NCBI RefSeq assembly: GCF_002207865.1
Contig: NZ_BDQM01000004.1
Span: 62,001-126,000 of the forward strand
Direction: 5' to 3'
Length of the DNA: 64,000 bases
Source: Colwellia marinimaniae
Lineage (GTDB): Bacteria > Pseudomonadota > Gammaproteobacteria > Enterobacterales > Alteromonadaceae
The notes under the pieces were generated by a model, which was given only the letters and a program-made list of their open reading frames with translations, searched no databases and was not told where the DNA came from. A program made the position numbers and the translations under genes. The first letter of the stretch is position 1; every line of letters starts with the position of its first letter. Below are positions 39,781-50,804 of this stretch, piece by piece.

Positions 39781-40605
39781 TTACTTCAGCTGCTTTTTTA
39801 ACAGTTTATCAATTGCTTTACCAACAGCAAAAAATGCAAACGTTGCCGTCACATGTGTGGTCGCACCAAAACCAGTGCGACAATCTAATCGCGTACTGCG
39901 CTGTTCACCATTACTTGCATCGGGTTTCGCTAAACAAACTTCTCCAGCTTTATTATCAGCAGGGTAGCGTAGTTGCTCGGTAGAAAATACCGCATCTATT
40001 GAAAATTTTCTTTTGCTCGCTTTAGCAATATCTGCACGTGGAAAATTAAATTCCCGGCGTAATTGGTTTTTCACTTTAGCGAGCAGGGGATCTTGATAGG
40101 TTTTACTTAAGTCTGTAATGGCTATTTGACTGGGATCAACTTGACCACCGGCACCACCAATAGTAATTATAGGTAATTTATTACGCTTACAATAAGCAAT
40201 TATCCGGGTTTTAATATCGACAGAGTCGATAGCATCAATAACAAAGTCGAAAGATTGGCTTAGTAACGAGGGTAAATTTTCGGTAGTAACAAAGTCCTCA
40301 ATGACTTGCACCTGACAGTCAGGGTTGATTTGTTTAATTCGATCACTCATAACCTCAACTTTACTGTGGCCAACAGTATCCGTTAATGCGTGGATTTGAC
40401 GGTTAATATTGGTGGTACAAATATCATCTAAGTCGATCAAGGTAATTTGACCTATACCATTACGGGCGAGCGCTTCCGCTACCCAAGAGCCAACACCACC
40501 TATACCAATAACACAAAAATGGGCTTCTTTTATGATGCTTGCGCCCTGTTCGCCATATAAACGGCTAATACCACCAAATCTTAAAGAATAATCAGACATA
40601 ATCAA
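39781..40605 (-). CDS. tcdA: tRNA threonylcarbamoyladenosine dehydratase TcdA (CsdL)
   Basis: 274 residues. E1/ThiF-like fold: nucleotide loop IGIGGVGSWVAEALARNGIG (about 32-51), then LIDLDDICTTNINRQ. A hydrophobic C-terminal helix (about 250-270) is typical of TcdA. It cyclises t6A37 of tRNA to ct6A and receives input from the CsdA-CsdE pair in E. coli. Here it converges with the csdA-csdE fusion. Confidence 0.93.
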   Translation of the reverse strand: MIMSDYSLRFGGISRLYGEQGASIIKEAHFCVIGIGGVGSWVAEALARNGIGQITLIDLDDICTTNINRQIHALTDTVGHSKVEVMSDRIKQINPDCQVQVIEDFVTTENLPSLLSQSFDFVIDAIDSVDIKTRIIAYCKRNKLPIITIGGAGGQVDPSQIAITDLSKTYQDPLLAKVKNQLRREFNFPRADIAKASKRKFSIDAVFSTEQLRYPADNKAGEVCLAKPDASNGEQRSTRLDCRTGFGATTHVTATFAFFAVGKAIDKLLKKQLK

Positions 40606-40821
40606 TTTATTGAGTTTTTATGTGAAAGGAAAGGTTAAAGATCACTATTATAACGATTAGTTGTTTGGAATTAAATAAAAATAACGGCAGTATAATTCAT
40701 ATTGATTACATTTTTTAATAGAGTAAAGGCGAAAAATTCGGCCGTTAATATTTTTTATATGAATAGTAAGTATCAAGTGTATTTATGTTTTTTTCGGTTA
40801 ATTATTGGAAAATAAACATAA

Positions 40822-40845
40822 AAAAGGCAGCTAACGCTGCCTTTT
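40822..40845 (-). terminator. gltA terminator
   Basis: On the minus strand AAAAGGCAGC-GTTA-GCTGCCTTTTTT, about 25 bp past the gltA stop. Confidence 0.88.
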
Positions 40846-40869
40846 CAAGTTAATTTTTTAACTAAATCA

Positions 40870-42156
40870 TTATCTTTTGTTCAATGGCACAAATTCACGG
40901 TCAATTTTACCGGTATATTTTTGGCGAGGACGACCAATTTTTTGACCCGGTTGAGATAACATTTCATCCCAATGAGAAATCCAACCAACGGTTCTAGACA
41001 TAGCAAAAATTACTGTGAACATACTTGTTGGGATACCAATAGCTTTAAGGATGATGCCTGAATAGAAGTCTACATTAGGGTAAAGTTTCTTTTCAATAAA
41101 GTATGGGTCTTCAAGAGCAACTTTCTCTAATGCCATAGCAACATCAAGCAATGGGTCGTTGATACCTAACTCTTTTAATACTTTGTGACATGTTTCGCGC
41201 ATTACCGTTGCACGTGGATCGAAGTTTTTATAGACACGGTGACCAAAGCCCATTAAACGGAATGGGTCACTTTTATCTTTAGCTTTAGCAACAAATTCAT
41301 CAACTCTGTCTAAAGTGCCTATCTCTTCAAGCATAGTTAAACAGGCTTCATTAGCACCACCATGTGCAGGTCCCCACAAAGAAGCTACACCTGCGGCAAT
41401 ACAAGCATAAGGGTTAGCGCCAGATGAGCCAGCTAAACGTACCGTAGAGGTAGAAGCATTTTGTTCATGGTCAGCATGTAAGGTAAAGATTCTATCCATA
41501 GCACTCGCTATGATAGGATTTACTTTATATTCTTCTGCGGGTACTGAGAACATCATGTGCAGGAAGTTTTCTGCGTAACTTAGGTCATTACGGGGGTAAA
41601 CAAAAGGTTGACCAACACTGTATTTATAAGCCATAGCCGCAATAGTTGGCATTTTAGCAATTAATCGATGAGCACTACGTTTACGCTGTGCCGGGTCAGT
41701 GATATCTAAGTCACTGTGATAGAAAGAGGACATAGCGCCAACAACACCACAAACCATAGCCATAGGATGTGCGTCAGGTAAAAATCCTTGGAAGAAGTGG
41801 GCTAACTTCTCATGCACCATTGTATGGTTAGTGATGATGGCTTTAAATTCATCATATTCAGATTGCGTTGGAGCATCACCATTTAATAAGATATAACAAA
41901 CTTCTAAGTAATCAGCTTTTTTTGCTAAGTCATCTATAGCGTAACCACGATGTTGCAATATGCCTTTATCGCCATCAATGAAAGTAATAGATGATTCACA
42001 AGATGCCGTAGATAAAAAGCCGGGGTCATAGGTAAAATAGCCATAGCTTCCTAAAGTTCTAATATCAATTACGTCAGTACCTGCAGTACCTTTTAAAATT
42101 GGAAACTGTCCAATTTCTATGCCATCAATACTCAGAGAGGCTTTTGATTCAGCCAT
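40870..42156 (-). CDS. gltA: Citrate synthase (type II)
   Basis: 428 residues, as in E. coli GltA (427). Catalytic residues are visible: His in [11 protein letters not shown], His in [14 protein letters not shown], and Asp in [10 protein letters not shown]. It condenses oxaloacetate and acetyl-CoA, and the length is that of the NADH-sensitive hexameric type. It is divergent from sdhCDAB as in E. coli. Confidence 0.97.
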   Translation of the reverse strand: MAESKASLSIDGIEIGQFPILKGTAGTDVIDIRTLGSYGYFTYDPGFLSTASCESSITFIDGDKGILQHRGYAIDDLAKKADYLEVCYILLNGDAPTQSEYDEFKAIITNHTMVHEKLAHFFQGFLPDAHPMAMVCGVVGAMSSFYHSDLDITDPAQRKRSAHRLIAKMPTIAAMAYKYSVGQPFVYPRNDLSYAENFLHMMFSVPAEEYKVNPIIASAMDRIFTLHADHEQNASTSTVRLAGSSGANPYACIAAGVASLWGPAHGGANEACLTMLEEIGTLDRVDEFVAKAKDKSDPFRLMGFGHRVYKNFDPRATVMRETCHKVLKELGINDPLLDVAMALEKVALEDPYFIEKKLYPNVDFYSGIILKAIGIPTSMFTVIFAMSRTVGWISHWDEMLSQPGQKIGRPRQKYTGKIDREFVPLNKR

Positions 42157-42712
42157 AATATTTTTCCCCTATCAATTATAATTTATTTACATTTACCAAC
42201 ATTCTACTAAATTGCTTAATTCCCATACTAAGCTTAGTGAATAAATAGTCAGTTTTTGTTACTTTTCTTGGGTTTATCAAACTGCCGACATTCTACCCTG
42301 AAATGAATTTAAAATGTAAGAGTAATTATACTAAAGTTCAACACAGCTCAATATATTGCTTAAAAAAGCAGCCTTCGTTAATTTGCTTTGATCTTGACGT
42401 TCGCTAAAATTGTAATTCAATGTTAACGATTATATAATCACTTCGTCCTGTAGCTTATACTTACTGTTTATAGATTCAACTACGCTATAATTTTTGTATC
42501 ATAATACAAAATCTAACTAGAATCGTGTTATGAAGTTGGTTAGACTTGTGTGCGAATGGGTACACTTACAAATATGAGCATGTAAAAGTTACCGTTCACT
42601 TTCGGGAATTACTTTTTTATATTGATTTTAAAGCTTTAAGTCAGTAGGTAAAGGTAGTTCATGAGTAACAATAATAAAAGTTGAAGGCTTTCGAGCTCTT
42701 TAGGCAACAATT
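42157..42712. other. 556-bp divergent control region gltA / sdhCDAB
   Basis: AT-rich region that must hold both promoters. TATAAT at 42486-42491 is a possible -10 for the sdh operon, but no convincing -35 lies 16-18 bp upstream. No RNA gene or coding frame recognised. Confidence 0.4.
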
Positions 42713-43087
42713 GTGAAAAAACAACGTCCTGTAAACCTAGATCTATCTACAATAAAGATGCACCCGGCAGCACATGCCTCAATTCTTCACCGTATTTCTG
42801 GTGTAATTATGGTATTTGCTATTGGCATTTTATTGTGGACCCTTTCCATCTCTCTTTCCTCTGCACAAGGATTTAGTCAAATTCAAGGTTATCTTGATGG
42901 CTTATTCTTTAGCTTCATTATCTTTGGCTGTCTTTCAGCATTGACTTATCATTTATTAGCAGGTATTCGTCACTTGTGTATGGATATGGGTCATTTTGAA
43001 GAATTAGCTTCAGGTAATACCAGTGCCAAAGTAATCATGGCTATTTGGTTAGTCGTATCAGTGGTAATAGGAGTATGGTTATGGTAA
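42713..43087 (+). CDS. sdhC: Succinate dehydrogenase cytochrome b556 subunit
   Basis: 124 residues with GTG start. The N-terminus KKQRPVNLDLSTIKMHPAAH leads into ASILHRISGVIM (family SxxHRxSG signature). Three membrane spans follow, with the haem histidine probably in HLLAGIRHLCMDMG. It anchors SdhAB and binds quinone. The last codons overlap sdhD. Confidence 0.95.
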   Translation: MKKQRPVNLDLSTIKMHPAAHASILHRISGVIMVFAIGILLWTLSISLSSAQGFSQIQGYLDGLFFSFIIFGCLSALTYHLLAGIRHLCMDMGHFEELASGNTSAKVIMAIWLVVSVVIGVWLW

Positions 43088-43428
43088 ACGTCGTCGCATC
43101 AGTAGGCCGTAATGGCGTACATGATTTTATTCTATTAAGAGCGAGTGCCATCATTCTTGCTCTCTATACCATACTTATTGCTGGTTTCTTTGTGGTCACA
43201 CCGACCGTTACCTTTGAACAATGGCACGGTTTTTTTGCCTGTACTAGCGTTAAAGTGGCAACCGTTTTAGCGTTGTTGGCTTTGCTGACTCACGCAAAAA
43301 TTGGTGTATGGCAAATCTTGTCAGATTATATTAAACCAGCGTTTTTACGCGGTGCTTTGCAATTTGTCTTTTCAGTTATCTTATTAGCCTACCTAGTGTT
43401 TGGCTTCTTAACCGTGTGGGGTGTATAA
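43081..43428 (+). CDS. sdhD: Succinate dehydrogenase membrane anchor subunit
   Basis: 115 residues from ATG 43081, chosen because AGGAG lies eight bases upstream; another ATG at 43075 is too close to it. It overlaps the sdhC stop by seven bases. The start is VGRNGVHDFILLRASAIIL, and the likely haem/quinone residues are in LLALLTHAKIGVWQILSDY. Three spans. The next gene starts directly after the stop. Confidence 0.94.
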   Translation: MVNVVASVGRNGVHDFILLRASAIILALYTILIAGFFVVTPTVTFEQWHGFFACTSVKVATVLALLALLTHAKIGVWQILSDYIKPAFLRGALQFVFSVILLAYLVFGFLTVWGV

Positions 43429-45195
43429 GTGAACGTTCCAATTCGTGAATTTGACGCCATTGTTATTGGCGCAGGCGGCGCAGGTATGCGTGCTGCATTA
43501 GCAATTACCGAATCAGGCAAATCTTGTGCCTTGATTTCTAAAGTATTTCCAACTCGTTCTCATACTGTATCTGCGCAAGGTGGTATTACTGTTGCGTTAG
43601 GTAATGCCCATGAAGATCATTGGGAAGAGCATATGTATGATACGGTGAAAGGCTCTGATTATATCGGTGACCAAGACGCTATCGAATATATGTGTAAAGT
43701 AGGTCCTGAAGCTGTGATTGAATTAGAGAAAATGGGTTTACCTTTTTCTCGTACCGAAGACGGTAAAATTTACCAACGTCCTTTTGGTGGTCAGTCGAGA
43801 AATTTTGGTGGTGAACAAGCCGCACGTACTGCAGCCGCTGCTGATCGTACTGGTCATGCCTTATTACATTGTTTGTACCAACAAAACGTTAAAAACAAAA
43901 CCAACGTTTTTAGCGAATGGTATGCCTTAGATTTAGTTAAAAATAGTGCAGGAGTTATTGTTGGTACCACCGCTATTTGCATTGAAACTGGTGAAGTGGT
44001 TTATTTTAAAGCGCGCGCAACGGTACTGGCTACTGGCGGAGCAGGGCGTATTTTTGCATCGACCACTAATGCCCATATCAATACCGGTGACGGTGTTGGT
44101 ATGTCACTTCGAGCTGGCATTCAAATGCAAGACATGGAAATGTGGCAGTTCCATCCAACCGGTATTGCTGGTTCTGGGGTACTGGTCACTGAAGGTTGTC
44201 GTGGCGAAGGTGGTTATTTATTAAATAAAGATGGTGAACGTTTTATGGAACGTTATGCGCCTAATGCTAAAGATTTAGCGGGTCGTGACGTTGTTGCTCG
44301 TTCGATGATGACCGAGATCCGTGAAGGTCGTGGTTTTGACGGTCCTCTAGGTCCTCATCTTAAATTAAAGCTTGACCATTTAGGTCGTGAAACGCTCGAG
44401 AAACGTTTGCCAGGTGTTTGTGAATTATCAAAAACTTTTGCTCATATTGATCCTGCGGTTGAACCTATTCCTGTTATTCCAACTTGCCATTATCAAATGG
44501 GTGGCGTGCCTTGTAATGTTAACGGTCAAGCCCTTAATATCAGTCCAGAAGGTAAAGAAACTATCGTTGAAGGTTTATTCGCGGTAGGTGAAATTGCCTG
44601 TGTATCTGTGCATGGCGCTAACCGTTTAGGTGGTAACTCATTACTTGATTTAGTGGTGTTTGGCCGGGCAGCAGGTAAGTTCTTAGGTGAACACTTATCT
44701 GATTCAGAATCGGCCCTCGATGCGTCAGCGTCTGATATCGAGACTTCCTTAGTTCGCATGAACCGTTGGGAATCATCGACTAAAGGTGAAGACCCAGTAC
44801 AAATTCGTAAAGACTTACAACAGTGTATGCAAATGAACTTTGGGGTTTTCCGCGAAGGCGAAGCCATGGCTAAAGGCATGAAAGAATTAACTGAAATTCG
44901 TGAACGTCTTAAAGTTGCCCGCTTAGATGACAAGTCTTCGGAATTTAACACTCAGCGTATTGAATGTTTAGAATTAGATAACTTGATGGAAACGGCTTAC
45001 TGTAGTGCCAAGGCAGCAAACTTCCGCACTGAATCTCGTGGTGCTCATGCCCGTCAAGATTTTACCGAACGTGATGATGTCAACTGGTTATGCCACTCAA
45101 TCTACACACCTGAGACCGAAGCAATGTCTAAACGTCCAGTGAATATGAAACCAATTCACCGCGAAGCTTTCCCACCGAAAGCACGTGTTTACTAA
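43429..45195 (+). CDS. sdhA: Succinate dehydrogenase flavoprotein subunit
   Basis: 588 residues, GTG start directly after the sdhD stop. FAD domain with [14 protein letters not shown] (about 12-25), covalent-FAD histidine in [12 protein letters not shown], substrate site [11 protein letters not shown] and active-site [11 protein letters not shown]. Oxidises succinate to fumarate in the inner membrane complex. Confidence 0.97.
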   Translation: MNVPIREFDAIVIGAGGAGMRAALAITESGKSCALISKVFPTRSHTVSAQGGITVALGNAHEDHWEEHMYDTVKGSDYIGDQDAIEYMCKVGPEAVIELEKMGLPFSRTEDGKIYQRPFGGQSRNFGGEQAARTAAAADRTGHALLHCLYQQNVKNKTNVFSEWYALDLVKNSAGVIVGTTAICIETGEVVYFKARATVLATGGAGRIFASTTNAHINTGDGVGMSLRAGIQMQDMEMWQFHPTGIAGSGVLVTEGCRGEGGYLLNKDGERFMERYAPNAKDLAGRDVVARSMMTEIREGRGFDGPLGPHLKLKLDHLGRETLEKRLPGVCELSKTFAHIDPAVEPIPVIPTCHYQMGGVPCNVNGQALNISPEGKETIVEGLFAVGEIACVSVHGANRLGGNSLLDLVVFGRAAGKFLGEHLSDSESALDASASDIETSLVRMNRWESSTKGEDPVQIRKDLQQCMQMNFGVFREGEAMAKGMKELTEIRERLKVARLDDKSSEFNTQRIECLELDNLMETAYCSAKAANFRTESRGAHARQDFTERDDVNWLCHSIYTPETEAMSKRPVNMKPIHREAFPPKARVY

Positions 45196-45219
45196 GGACT
45201 TAATTGTAGGAAATATACG

Positions 45220-45927
45220 ATGAAACAAAATTTTTCGATTTACCGCTACAATCCTGATGTAGACGCTAAACCTTACATGAAAGACTATCAATTAGACGTG
45301 CCAGAAGGCTCTGATATGATGGTTCTTGATGCGCTTATTCTTTTGAAAGAAGAAGACGCTACGTTATCATTCCGTCGTTCATGTCGTGAGGGTGTATGTG
45401 GCTCTGACGGTTTAAACATGAATGGTAAAAATGGTTTGGCTTGTATCACACCATTATCCCAGTTGAAAGCGAAAACGATTGTCTTACGCCCATTACCTGG
45501 TTTACCGGTAGTGCGAGACTTGATTATTGATATGACCCAATTTTATCAACAATATGAAAAAATTAAGCCATACTTGATCAACGATGCACAACCCGCTGCT
45601 CGTGAAAATATACAATCAATTGAAGAGCGTGAAAAATTAGACGGTCTTTATGAGTGTATTTTATGTGCTTGTTGTTCTACTTCTTGTCCGTCTTTCTGGT
45701 GGAATCCTGATAAATTTATCGGGCCAGCAGGTTTGTTGCATGCTTATCGCTTCTTAATTGATAGTCGTGATACCGCAACAGAAGAGCGTTTAGATGATTT
45801 ACAAGATGCTTACAGCGTATTTCGTTGTCATGGCATCATGAACTGTGTTGATGTTTGTCCAAAAGGATTAAACCCAACCAAAGCCATCGGCCATATTAAA
45901 TCAATGTTATTAAACCGCGCGGTTTAA
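45220..45927 (+). CDS. sdhB: Succinate dehydrogenase iron-sulfur subunit
   Basis: 235 residues. 2Fe-2S ligands in SCREGVCGSDG, 4Fe-4S in CILCACCSTSCPSFWWN, and 3Fe-4S with CHGIMNCVDVCPKGLNP. Carries electrons from FAD to quinone. Followed by a 236-bp gap before sucA. Confidence 0.97.
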   Translation: MKQNFSIYRYNPDVDAKPYMKDYQLDVPEGSDMMVLDALILLKEEDATLSFRRSCREGVCGSDGLNMNGKNGLACITPLSQLKAKTIVLRPLPGLPVVRDLIIDMTQFYQQYEKIKPYLINDAQPAARENIQSIEEREKLDGLYECILCACCSTSCPSFWWNPDKFIGPAGLLHAYRFLIDSRDTATEERLDDLQDAYSVFRCHGIMNCVDVCPKGLNPTKAIGHIKSMLLNRAV

Positions 45928-46007
45928 GGTTAAAAGTAAGCTTAGTTAAAGTTACCTTAGGTACTGATTTGGTCTAAGTTTACGTTATTGATTTATATGC
46001 AAGAATA

Positions 46008-46068
46008 AACAGGGTATTATACTTTTTAGTTAAACTTCCCGTTTAGCTTTTTAATGTAATACTCTGTT
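46008..46068 (+). repeat. Long imperfect hairpin between sdhB and sucA
   Basis: AACAGGGTATTAT (from 46008) pairs imperfectly with GTAATACTCTGTT (46056-46068). Inside it GTTAAAC and GTTTAGC make a second short stem. It may partly terminate or protect sdh mRNA before suc. Confidence 0.45.
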
Positions 46069-46163
46069 AAATTAAAAATGTTTATTAGCGTAATCGTTTG
46101 GGTATTTATACTTACAATGGTTATAAATTTTAATTGCTTTACCCCCAGCAAAGGAACAAGGCA

Positions 46164-48974
46164 ATGCCAGAAGGTGTAATGAAGGCTTGGCTCGAGTCTT
46201 CCCATTTAAACGGTGGTAACATCGTTTATATCGAAGAATTGTACGAATCATACTTAGATAACTCCGCCTCTGTAACTACAGAATGGCAAGAAATCTTTGG
46301 TCAACTCCCTAAAGTCGAAGGCAGTGAGGTGGAATACCGCCACAGTGTCATCCGTGATGAATTTAAAACTTTAGCAAAACAAACCCAAAAACAAGTTGTT
46401 GTTTCGGGTGGTGATGCTAAACAGGTTAAAGTCTTACAGCTTATAAATGCTTTTAGGTTTCGTGGTCATCAAAATGCTAATTTAGACCCCTTGGGTTTAT
46501 GGCAGCGTGATAAAGTGCGTGATTTACAATTGTCACATCATGACTTATCAGAAAATGACTTTGATAAAGAATTTAACTTAGGCTCATTTGCTGTTGGCAA
46601 AGAGACCATGAAGTTAGGTGAGTTATATAAAACTTTAAAAGCTACCTATTGTGGTTCAATTGGCGCTGAATATATGCACATGACCTCAACTGATGAGAAA
46701 CGTTGGATACAACAACGTCTTGAGTCAGTTCAGTCAAAAGCTGATTTTAGCGTTGAAGAAAAGACCGAGATTTTTAAAGGCTTAATTGCTGCTGATGGTC
46801 TAGAGAAATATCTTGGCGCGAAATTCCCCGGTGCAAAACGCTTTTCATTAGAAGGTGGTGATGCTTTAGTTCCTATGCTCAAAGAATTAATCACTCGTGC
46901 CGGTGCTGCTGGTATTAAAGAAGTGGTTATGGGCATGGCTCACCGCGGTCGTTTAAATGTGCTGGTTAATGTGATGGGTAAAAACCCTTCAAAATTATTT
47001 GATGAATTTGCCGGTAAGCATGATGAAATTTCAAGCTCGGGTGATGTGAAATACCATCAAGGTTATTCTTCAGATTTTGTTACTCCTGGCGGCAATGTTC
47101 ATCTAGCCCTGGCGTTTAACCCTTCGCATCTTGAAATCGTTAACCCTGTGGTGATTGGCTCGGTAAGAGCGAGACAAGATAGACGCGGTGGTGTTGAAGG
47201 TGATCAAGGTGATTTAGTCTTACCTATTACTATTCATGGTGATTCAGCAATTGCTGGTCAAGGTGTAGTACAAGAAACCTTTAACATGTCACAAGCCCGT
47301 GCGTTTAAAGTAGGTGGTACAGTACGCATAGTGGTGAATAATCAAGTTGGTTTTACTACCTCTATTCCAGAAGATATGCGCTCAGGTGAATATTGTACTG
47401 AAATTGCTAAAATGGTCCAGGCGCCAATCTTTCATGTCAATGGTGATGATCCTGAAGCGGTGATTTTAGTCACGCAAATCGCTATTGATTACCGTAACGA
47501 ATTTAAACGTGATGTGGTTATCGACTTAGTTTGTTACCGTCGCCATGGCCATAATGAAGCTGATGAGCCAAGTGCTACGCAGCCGTTAATGTACAAAATT
47601 GTTAGAAATCATCCAACACCGCGTCAATTATACGCAGATAAATTAGTCGCAGAAGGCAGTTTAACTAAAGCAACAACCGACGAGTTAACCGCTTATTACC
47701 GTAAATTACTTGATGAAGGTCAGTGCACTGTTGAGCAATGGCGTCCAATGACAGAACATTCTGTTGACTGGACCCCTTATCTTGGTCATGACTGGGATGA
47801 TGATTACGACAAAGAAATTTCGTTTGATAAACTTAAAGAGTTAGCGACTAAAATCGCTACTATTCCAGAAAACCACCCAGTACATTCTCGTGTTAAGAAG
47901 ATCTATGATGATCGCATGAAAATGGCTAAGGGTGAAAAGCTACTTGATTGGGGTATGGCGGAAAACTTAGCTTATGCGACTATTGTTGACATAGGCAAAC
48001 GTGTTCGTCTTACCGGGCAAGATTCCGCTCGTGGCACCTTCTTCCATCGTCATGCGGTTTTACATAACCAAGATGATGGTAGTACTTATACCCCTTTAAA
48101 AAACATACGTGAAGGACAAGGTCCTTTTGATGTTCATGATTCAGTATTATCTGAAGTGTCTGTTGTGGCATTTGAATACGGTTATACCACAGCTGAGCCC
48201 GCAGGTTTAACTCTGTGGGAAGCACAATTTGGTGATTTTGCTAACTGTGCGCAAGTAGTATTTGATCAGTTCATTAGTTCCGGCGAACAAAAATGGGGCC
48301 GTTTATGTGGCTTAACCATGTTATTGCCCCACGGTTATGAAGGGCAAGGGCCAGAGCATTCATCTGCTCGGTTAGAGCGATTTTTGCAACTTTGTGCCGA
48401 TCACAATATGCAAGTGTGTGTACCATCAACACCAGCGCAAGTATTCAACATGTTACGTCGTCAAGTAATTCGACCAATGCGTCGGCCATTAATTGTTATG
48501 TCACCTAAATCATTATTACGTCACCCGTTAGCGGTTTCTTCATTAGAAGAAATGGCTACTGGTATCTTTCATAATGTCATTGGCGAAACGGATGACTTAG
48601 ATCATAGCGCGGTTGAGCGGGTAGTATTTTGTAGTGGTAAAGTTTACTACGAATTAGTTGAGCAACGTCGTAAAAATGAACTTAATAACGTGGCCATTAT
48701 TCGTATTGAGCAGTTATACCCTTTCCCAGAGAAAGAGTTTCAAGATGCTATTAAACAGTATCAACATGTGAAGCAATTTGTTTGGTGTCAGGAAGAGCCG
48801 CAAAATCAAGGTGCTTGGTATTGTTCTCAGCATCATTTTAGAGCGGCAATCCCTGAAGGTACGTATTTGACTTATGCTGGCCGTAAAGCCTCTGCAGCTC
48901 CTGCTGTGGGTTATATGTCAGTTCATGTGAAAGAACAACAAGCGCTTGTCACTCAAGCGTTAACATTGGACTAA
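46164..48974 (+). CDS. sucA: 2-oxoglutarate dehydrogenase E1 component
   Basis: 936 residues from ATG 46164, matching the family start (MPEGVMKAWLESSHL; E. coli begins MQNSALKAWLDSSYL); the frame extends 10 codons upstream. ThDP-binding region with MGMAHRGRLNVLVNVMGK, AIAGQGVVQETFNMSQ and CYRRHGHNEADEP. It decarboxylates 2-oxoglutarate and passes the succinyl group to SucB. Its 3' end is partly duplicated downstream. Confidence 0.97.
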   Translation: MPEGVMKAWLESSHLNGGNIVYIEELYESYLDNSASVTTEWQEIFGQLPKVEGSEVEYRHSVIRDEFKTLAKQTQKQVVVSGGDAKQVKVLQLINAFRFRGHQNANLDPLGLWQRDKVRDLQLSHHDLSENDFDKEFNLGSFAVGKETMKLGELYKTLKATYCGSIGAEYMHMTSTDEKRWIQQRLESVQSKADFSVEEKTEIFKGLIAADGLEKYLGAKFPGAKRFSLEGGDALVPMLKELITRAGAAGIKEVVMGMAHRGRLNVLVNVMGKNPSKLFDEFAGKHDEISSSGDVKYHQGYSSDFVTPGGNVHLALAFNPSHLEIVNPVVIGSVRARQDRRGGVEGDQGDLVLPITIHGDSAIAGQGVVQETFNMSQARAFKVGGTVRIVVNNQVGFTTSIPEDMRSGEYCTEIAKMVQAPIFHVNGDDPEAVILVTQIAIDYRNEFKRDVVIDLVCYRRHGHNEADEPSATQPLMYKIVRNHPTPRQLYADKLVAEGSLTKATTDELTAYYRKLLDEGQCTVEQWRPMTEHSVDWTPYLGHDWDDDYDKEISFDKLKELATKIATIPENHPVHSRVKKIYDDRMKMAKGEKLLDWGMAENLAYATIVDIGKRVRLTGQDSARGTFFHRHAVLHNQDDGSTYTPLKNIREGQGPFDVHDSVLSEVSVVAFEYGYTTAEPAGLTLWEAQFGDFANCAQVVFDQFISSGEQKWGRLCGLTMLLPHGYEGQGPEHSSARLERFLQLCADHNMQVCVPSTPAQVFNMLRRQVIRPMRRPLIVMSPKSLLRHPLAVSSLEEMATGIFHNVIGETDDLDHSAVERVVFCSGKVYYELVEQRRKNELNNVAIIRIEQLYPFPEKEFQDAIKQYQHVKQFVWCQEEPQNQGAWYCSQHHFRAAIPEGTYLTYAGRKASAAPAVGYMSVHVKEQQALVTQALTLD

Positions 48975-49020
48975 CATGAAAAGTACCACAAGCGCTTGTC
49001 ACTCAAGCGCTAATGTTAGA
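48937..49020 (+). repeat. Tandem duplication of the sucA 3' end (50-bp offset)
   Basis: ACAAGCGCTTGTCACTCAA appears at 48938-48956 inside sucA and again at 48988-49006 after its stop. Similarity extends to both sides (AAAGxACxACAAG...GCGxTAAxxTT). The second copy is non-coding. Confidence 0.85.
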
Positions 49021-49104
49021 TAAGATTAGCTTAACTATTGAGTGCACTTCTTCTCGTCAATATGATGAGAAGAAAGTGCTAAAAGTTTGTAAGGAATTAT
49101 AAAA

Positions 49105-50583
49105 ATGACAACCGAAATCAAAGTTCCGGTATTACCAGAATCAGTTGCAGATGCAACAGTAGCAACTTGGCATGTACAAGTTGGTGAAAAATTTACTCGT
49201 GATCAAGTACTTGTCGATATTGAAACCGATAAAGTGGTATTAGAAGTACCAGCGACTTGTGATGGTGTGATGACTGATATTAGTCAAAGCGATGGCGCTA
49301 CTGTATTAGGCGACCAAGTAATTGGTACCTATGCTGAAGGCTCAGTTGCTGTTGCAGCACCTACAGCGGCGCCAGTAGCCGCGGCAGTAACAAGTGCTGT
49401 TAACGTTATTGATATCGTGGTACCGGTATTACCTGAATCAGTAGCTGATGCGACTGTTGCTACATGGCATGTTGCGACAGGCGATACGGTATCAGTTGAT
49501 CAAAACTTAGTTGATATCGAAACAGATAAAGTAGTACTTGAAGTTGTTGCTCAAGAGAATGGTGTGATTGGTAAAATAATCCATGTTGAAGGCGATACTG
49601 TGTTAGGCGCTCAAAAAATTGGTGAGCTTAACGCCGGTGCTACAGCGAATACTACGGCGACTGCAACGTCTGAAGAAGCGGTAAGCAGCGATGAACTTGC
49701 TAGCCCGTCAGTACGTCGTTTAATGACTGAAAAAGGTTTAACTGCTAGCGACGTTGTTGGCACAGGTAAAGGCGGTCGTATTTCGAAAGAAGACGTTGCC
49801 GCAGCGGCTAACTCTCCAAAAGGAAAGCCAGCAGCAGCTCCGGTAGCAAAAGCTGCAGTGCCTGCTGTTGAAGACTTAGGTGAGCGTACACAGAAACGTG
49901 TACCTATGACGCGTTTACGTAAAACCATTGCTACTCGTTTATTAGCAGCAAAAAATGAAACGGCCATGTTAACTACCTTTAATGAAGTTAACATGAAGCC
50001 AATTATGGATCTTCGCAAAAAATATAAAGACTTATTCGAGAAGACTCATGATACGCGCCTAGGTTTCATGTCTTTTTACGTGAAAGCGGTCACCGAAGCT
50101 TTAAAACGTTACCCAGCGATTAATGCTTCGATTGATGGCGATGATATTGTTTATCATAACTTCTTCGATATCTCTATTGCTGTTTCTACGCCGCGTGGTT
50201 TAGTTACACCAGTACTTCGTGATACCGATCAATTAAGCATGGCGGGTATTGAAAATGGTATTCGTGCATTAGCACTTAAAGGTCGTGATGGTAAACTTTC
50301 ACTTGCTGAAATGACGGGTGGTACCTTCACTATCACTAACGGTGGTGTTTTTGGCTCATTGCTTTCAACGCCTATCTTAAACCTACCGCAAGCGGCAATT
50401 TTAGGTATGCATAAGATACAAGACCGTCCAATGGCTGTTGATGGTAACGTGGTAATACTTCCTATGATGTATTTAGCACTTTCTTACGATCATCGTTTAG
50501 TTGATGGCAAAGAGTCTGTTGGTTTCTTAGTAACCATTAAAGACTTGTTAGAAGATCCTACACGTCTTCTTTTAGATATATAG
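49105..50583 (+). CDS. sucB: 2-oxoglutarate dehydrogenase E2 with two lipoyl domains
   Basis: 492 residues, against about 405 in E. coli. There are two tandem lipoyl domains (about 3-78 and 102-176), each with [12 protein letters not shown] carrying the lipoyl lysine, joined by an Ala/Val/Pro linker. A peripheral E1/E3-binding domain (about 195-230, [13 protein letters not shown]) and a catalytic domain (about 265-492) follow. [15 protein letters not shown] has the catalytic His and Asp. It makes succinyl-CoA. The second lipoyl domain is an addition to the usual SucB layout. Confidence 0.95.
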   Translation: MTTEIKVPVLPESVADATVATWHVQVGEKFTRDQVLVDIETDKVVLEVPATCDGVMTDISQSDGATVLGDQVIGTYAEGSVAVAAPTAAPVAAAVTSAVNVIDIVVPVLPESVADATVATWHVATGDTVSVDQNLVDIETDKVVLEVVAQENGVIGKIIHVEGDTVLGAQKIGELNAGATANTTATATSEEAVSSDELASPSVRRLMTEKGLTASDVVGTGKGGRISKEDVAAAANSPKGKPAAAPVAKAAVPAVEDLGERTQKRVPMTRLRKTIATRLLAAKNETAMLTTFNEVNMKPIMDLRKKYKDLFEKTHDTRLGFMSFYVKAVTEALKRYPAINASIDGDDIVYHNFFDISIAVSTPRGLVTPVLRDTDQLSMAGIENGIRALALKGRDGKLSLAEMTGGTFTITNGGVFGSLLSTPILNLPQAAILGMHKIQDRPMAVDGNVVILPMMYLALSYDHRLVDGKESVGFLVTIKDLLEDPTRLLLDI

Positions 50584-50617
50584 TTTTTAGATATATAGTT
50601 TTCAGATATATAGTTTC
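50572..50617 (+). repeat. Short tandem repeat across the sucB stop
   Basis: Three near-identical units of the form TAGATATATAGTTTT, the first containing the last codons and stop of sucB. Confidence 0.7.
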
Positions 50618-50625
50618 AAATAGAT

Positions 50626-50674
50626 TGTAGGCGGCAACTTGTTCGCGCTAAGCGGGAATAAATTCCGGCCTACA
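50626..50674. repeat. REP-like hairpin between sucB and sucC
   Basis: TGTAGGC (50626-50632) and GCCTACA (50668-50674) enclose a GC-rich interior that reads GCGGCAACTTGTTCGC and then GGGAATAAATTCCGG. Such GTAGGC...GCCTAC units look like dispersed intergenic palindromes. No other copy in this window. Confidence 0.55.
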
Positions 50675-50804
50675 TTTAGCTCTTTTGACTACCGTTATTA
50701 GAGCCTTTATACTATAATTTGTCGACTTTTCATTGGCTACCGTTACATTTTTATTAAAAGAATAAAACGGTAGCTTTCATTTACAGATAAATGGATAAAA
50801 CACC

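Noticed and set aside
44526..44951. 141-residue minus-strand frame opposite sdhA
   Set aside because: Antisense shadow of a highly conserved gene.
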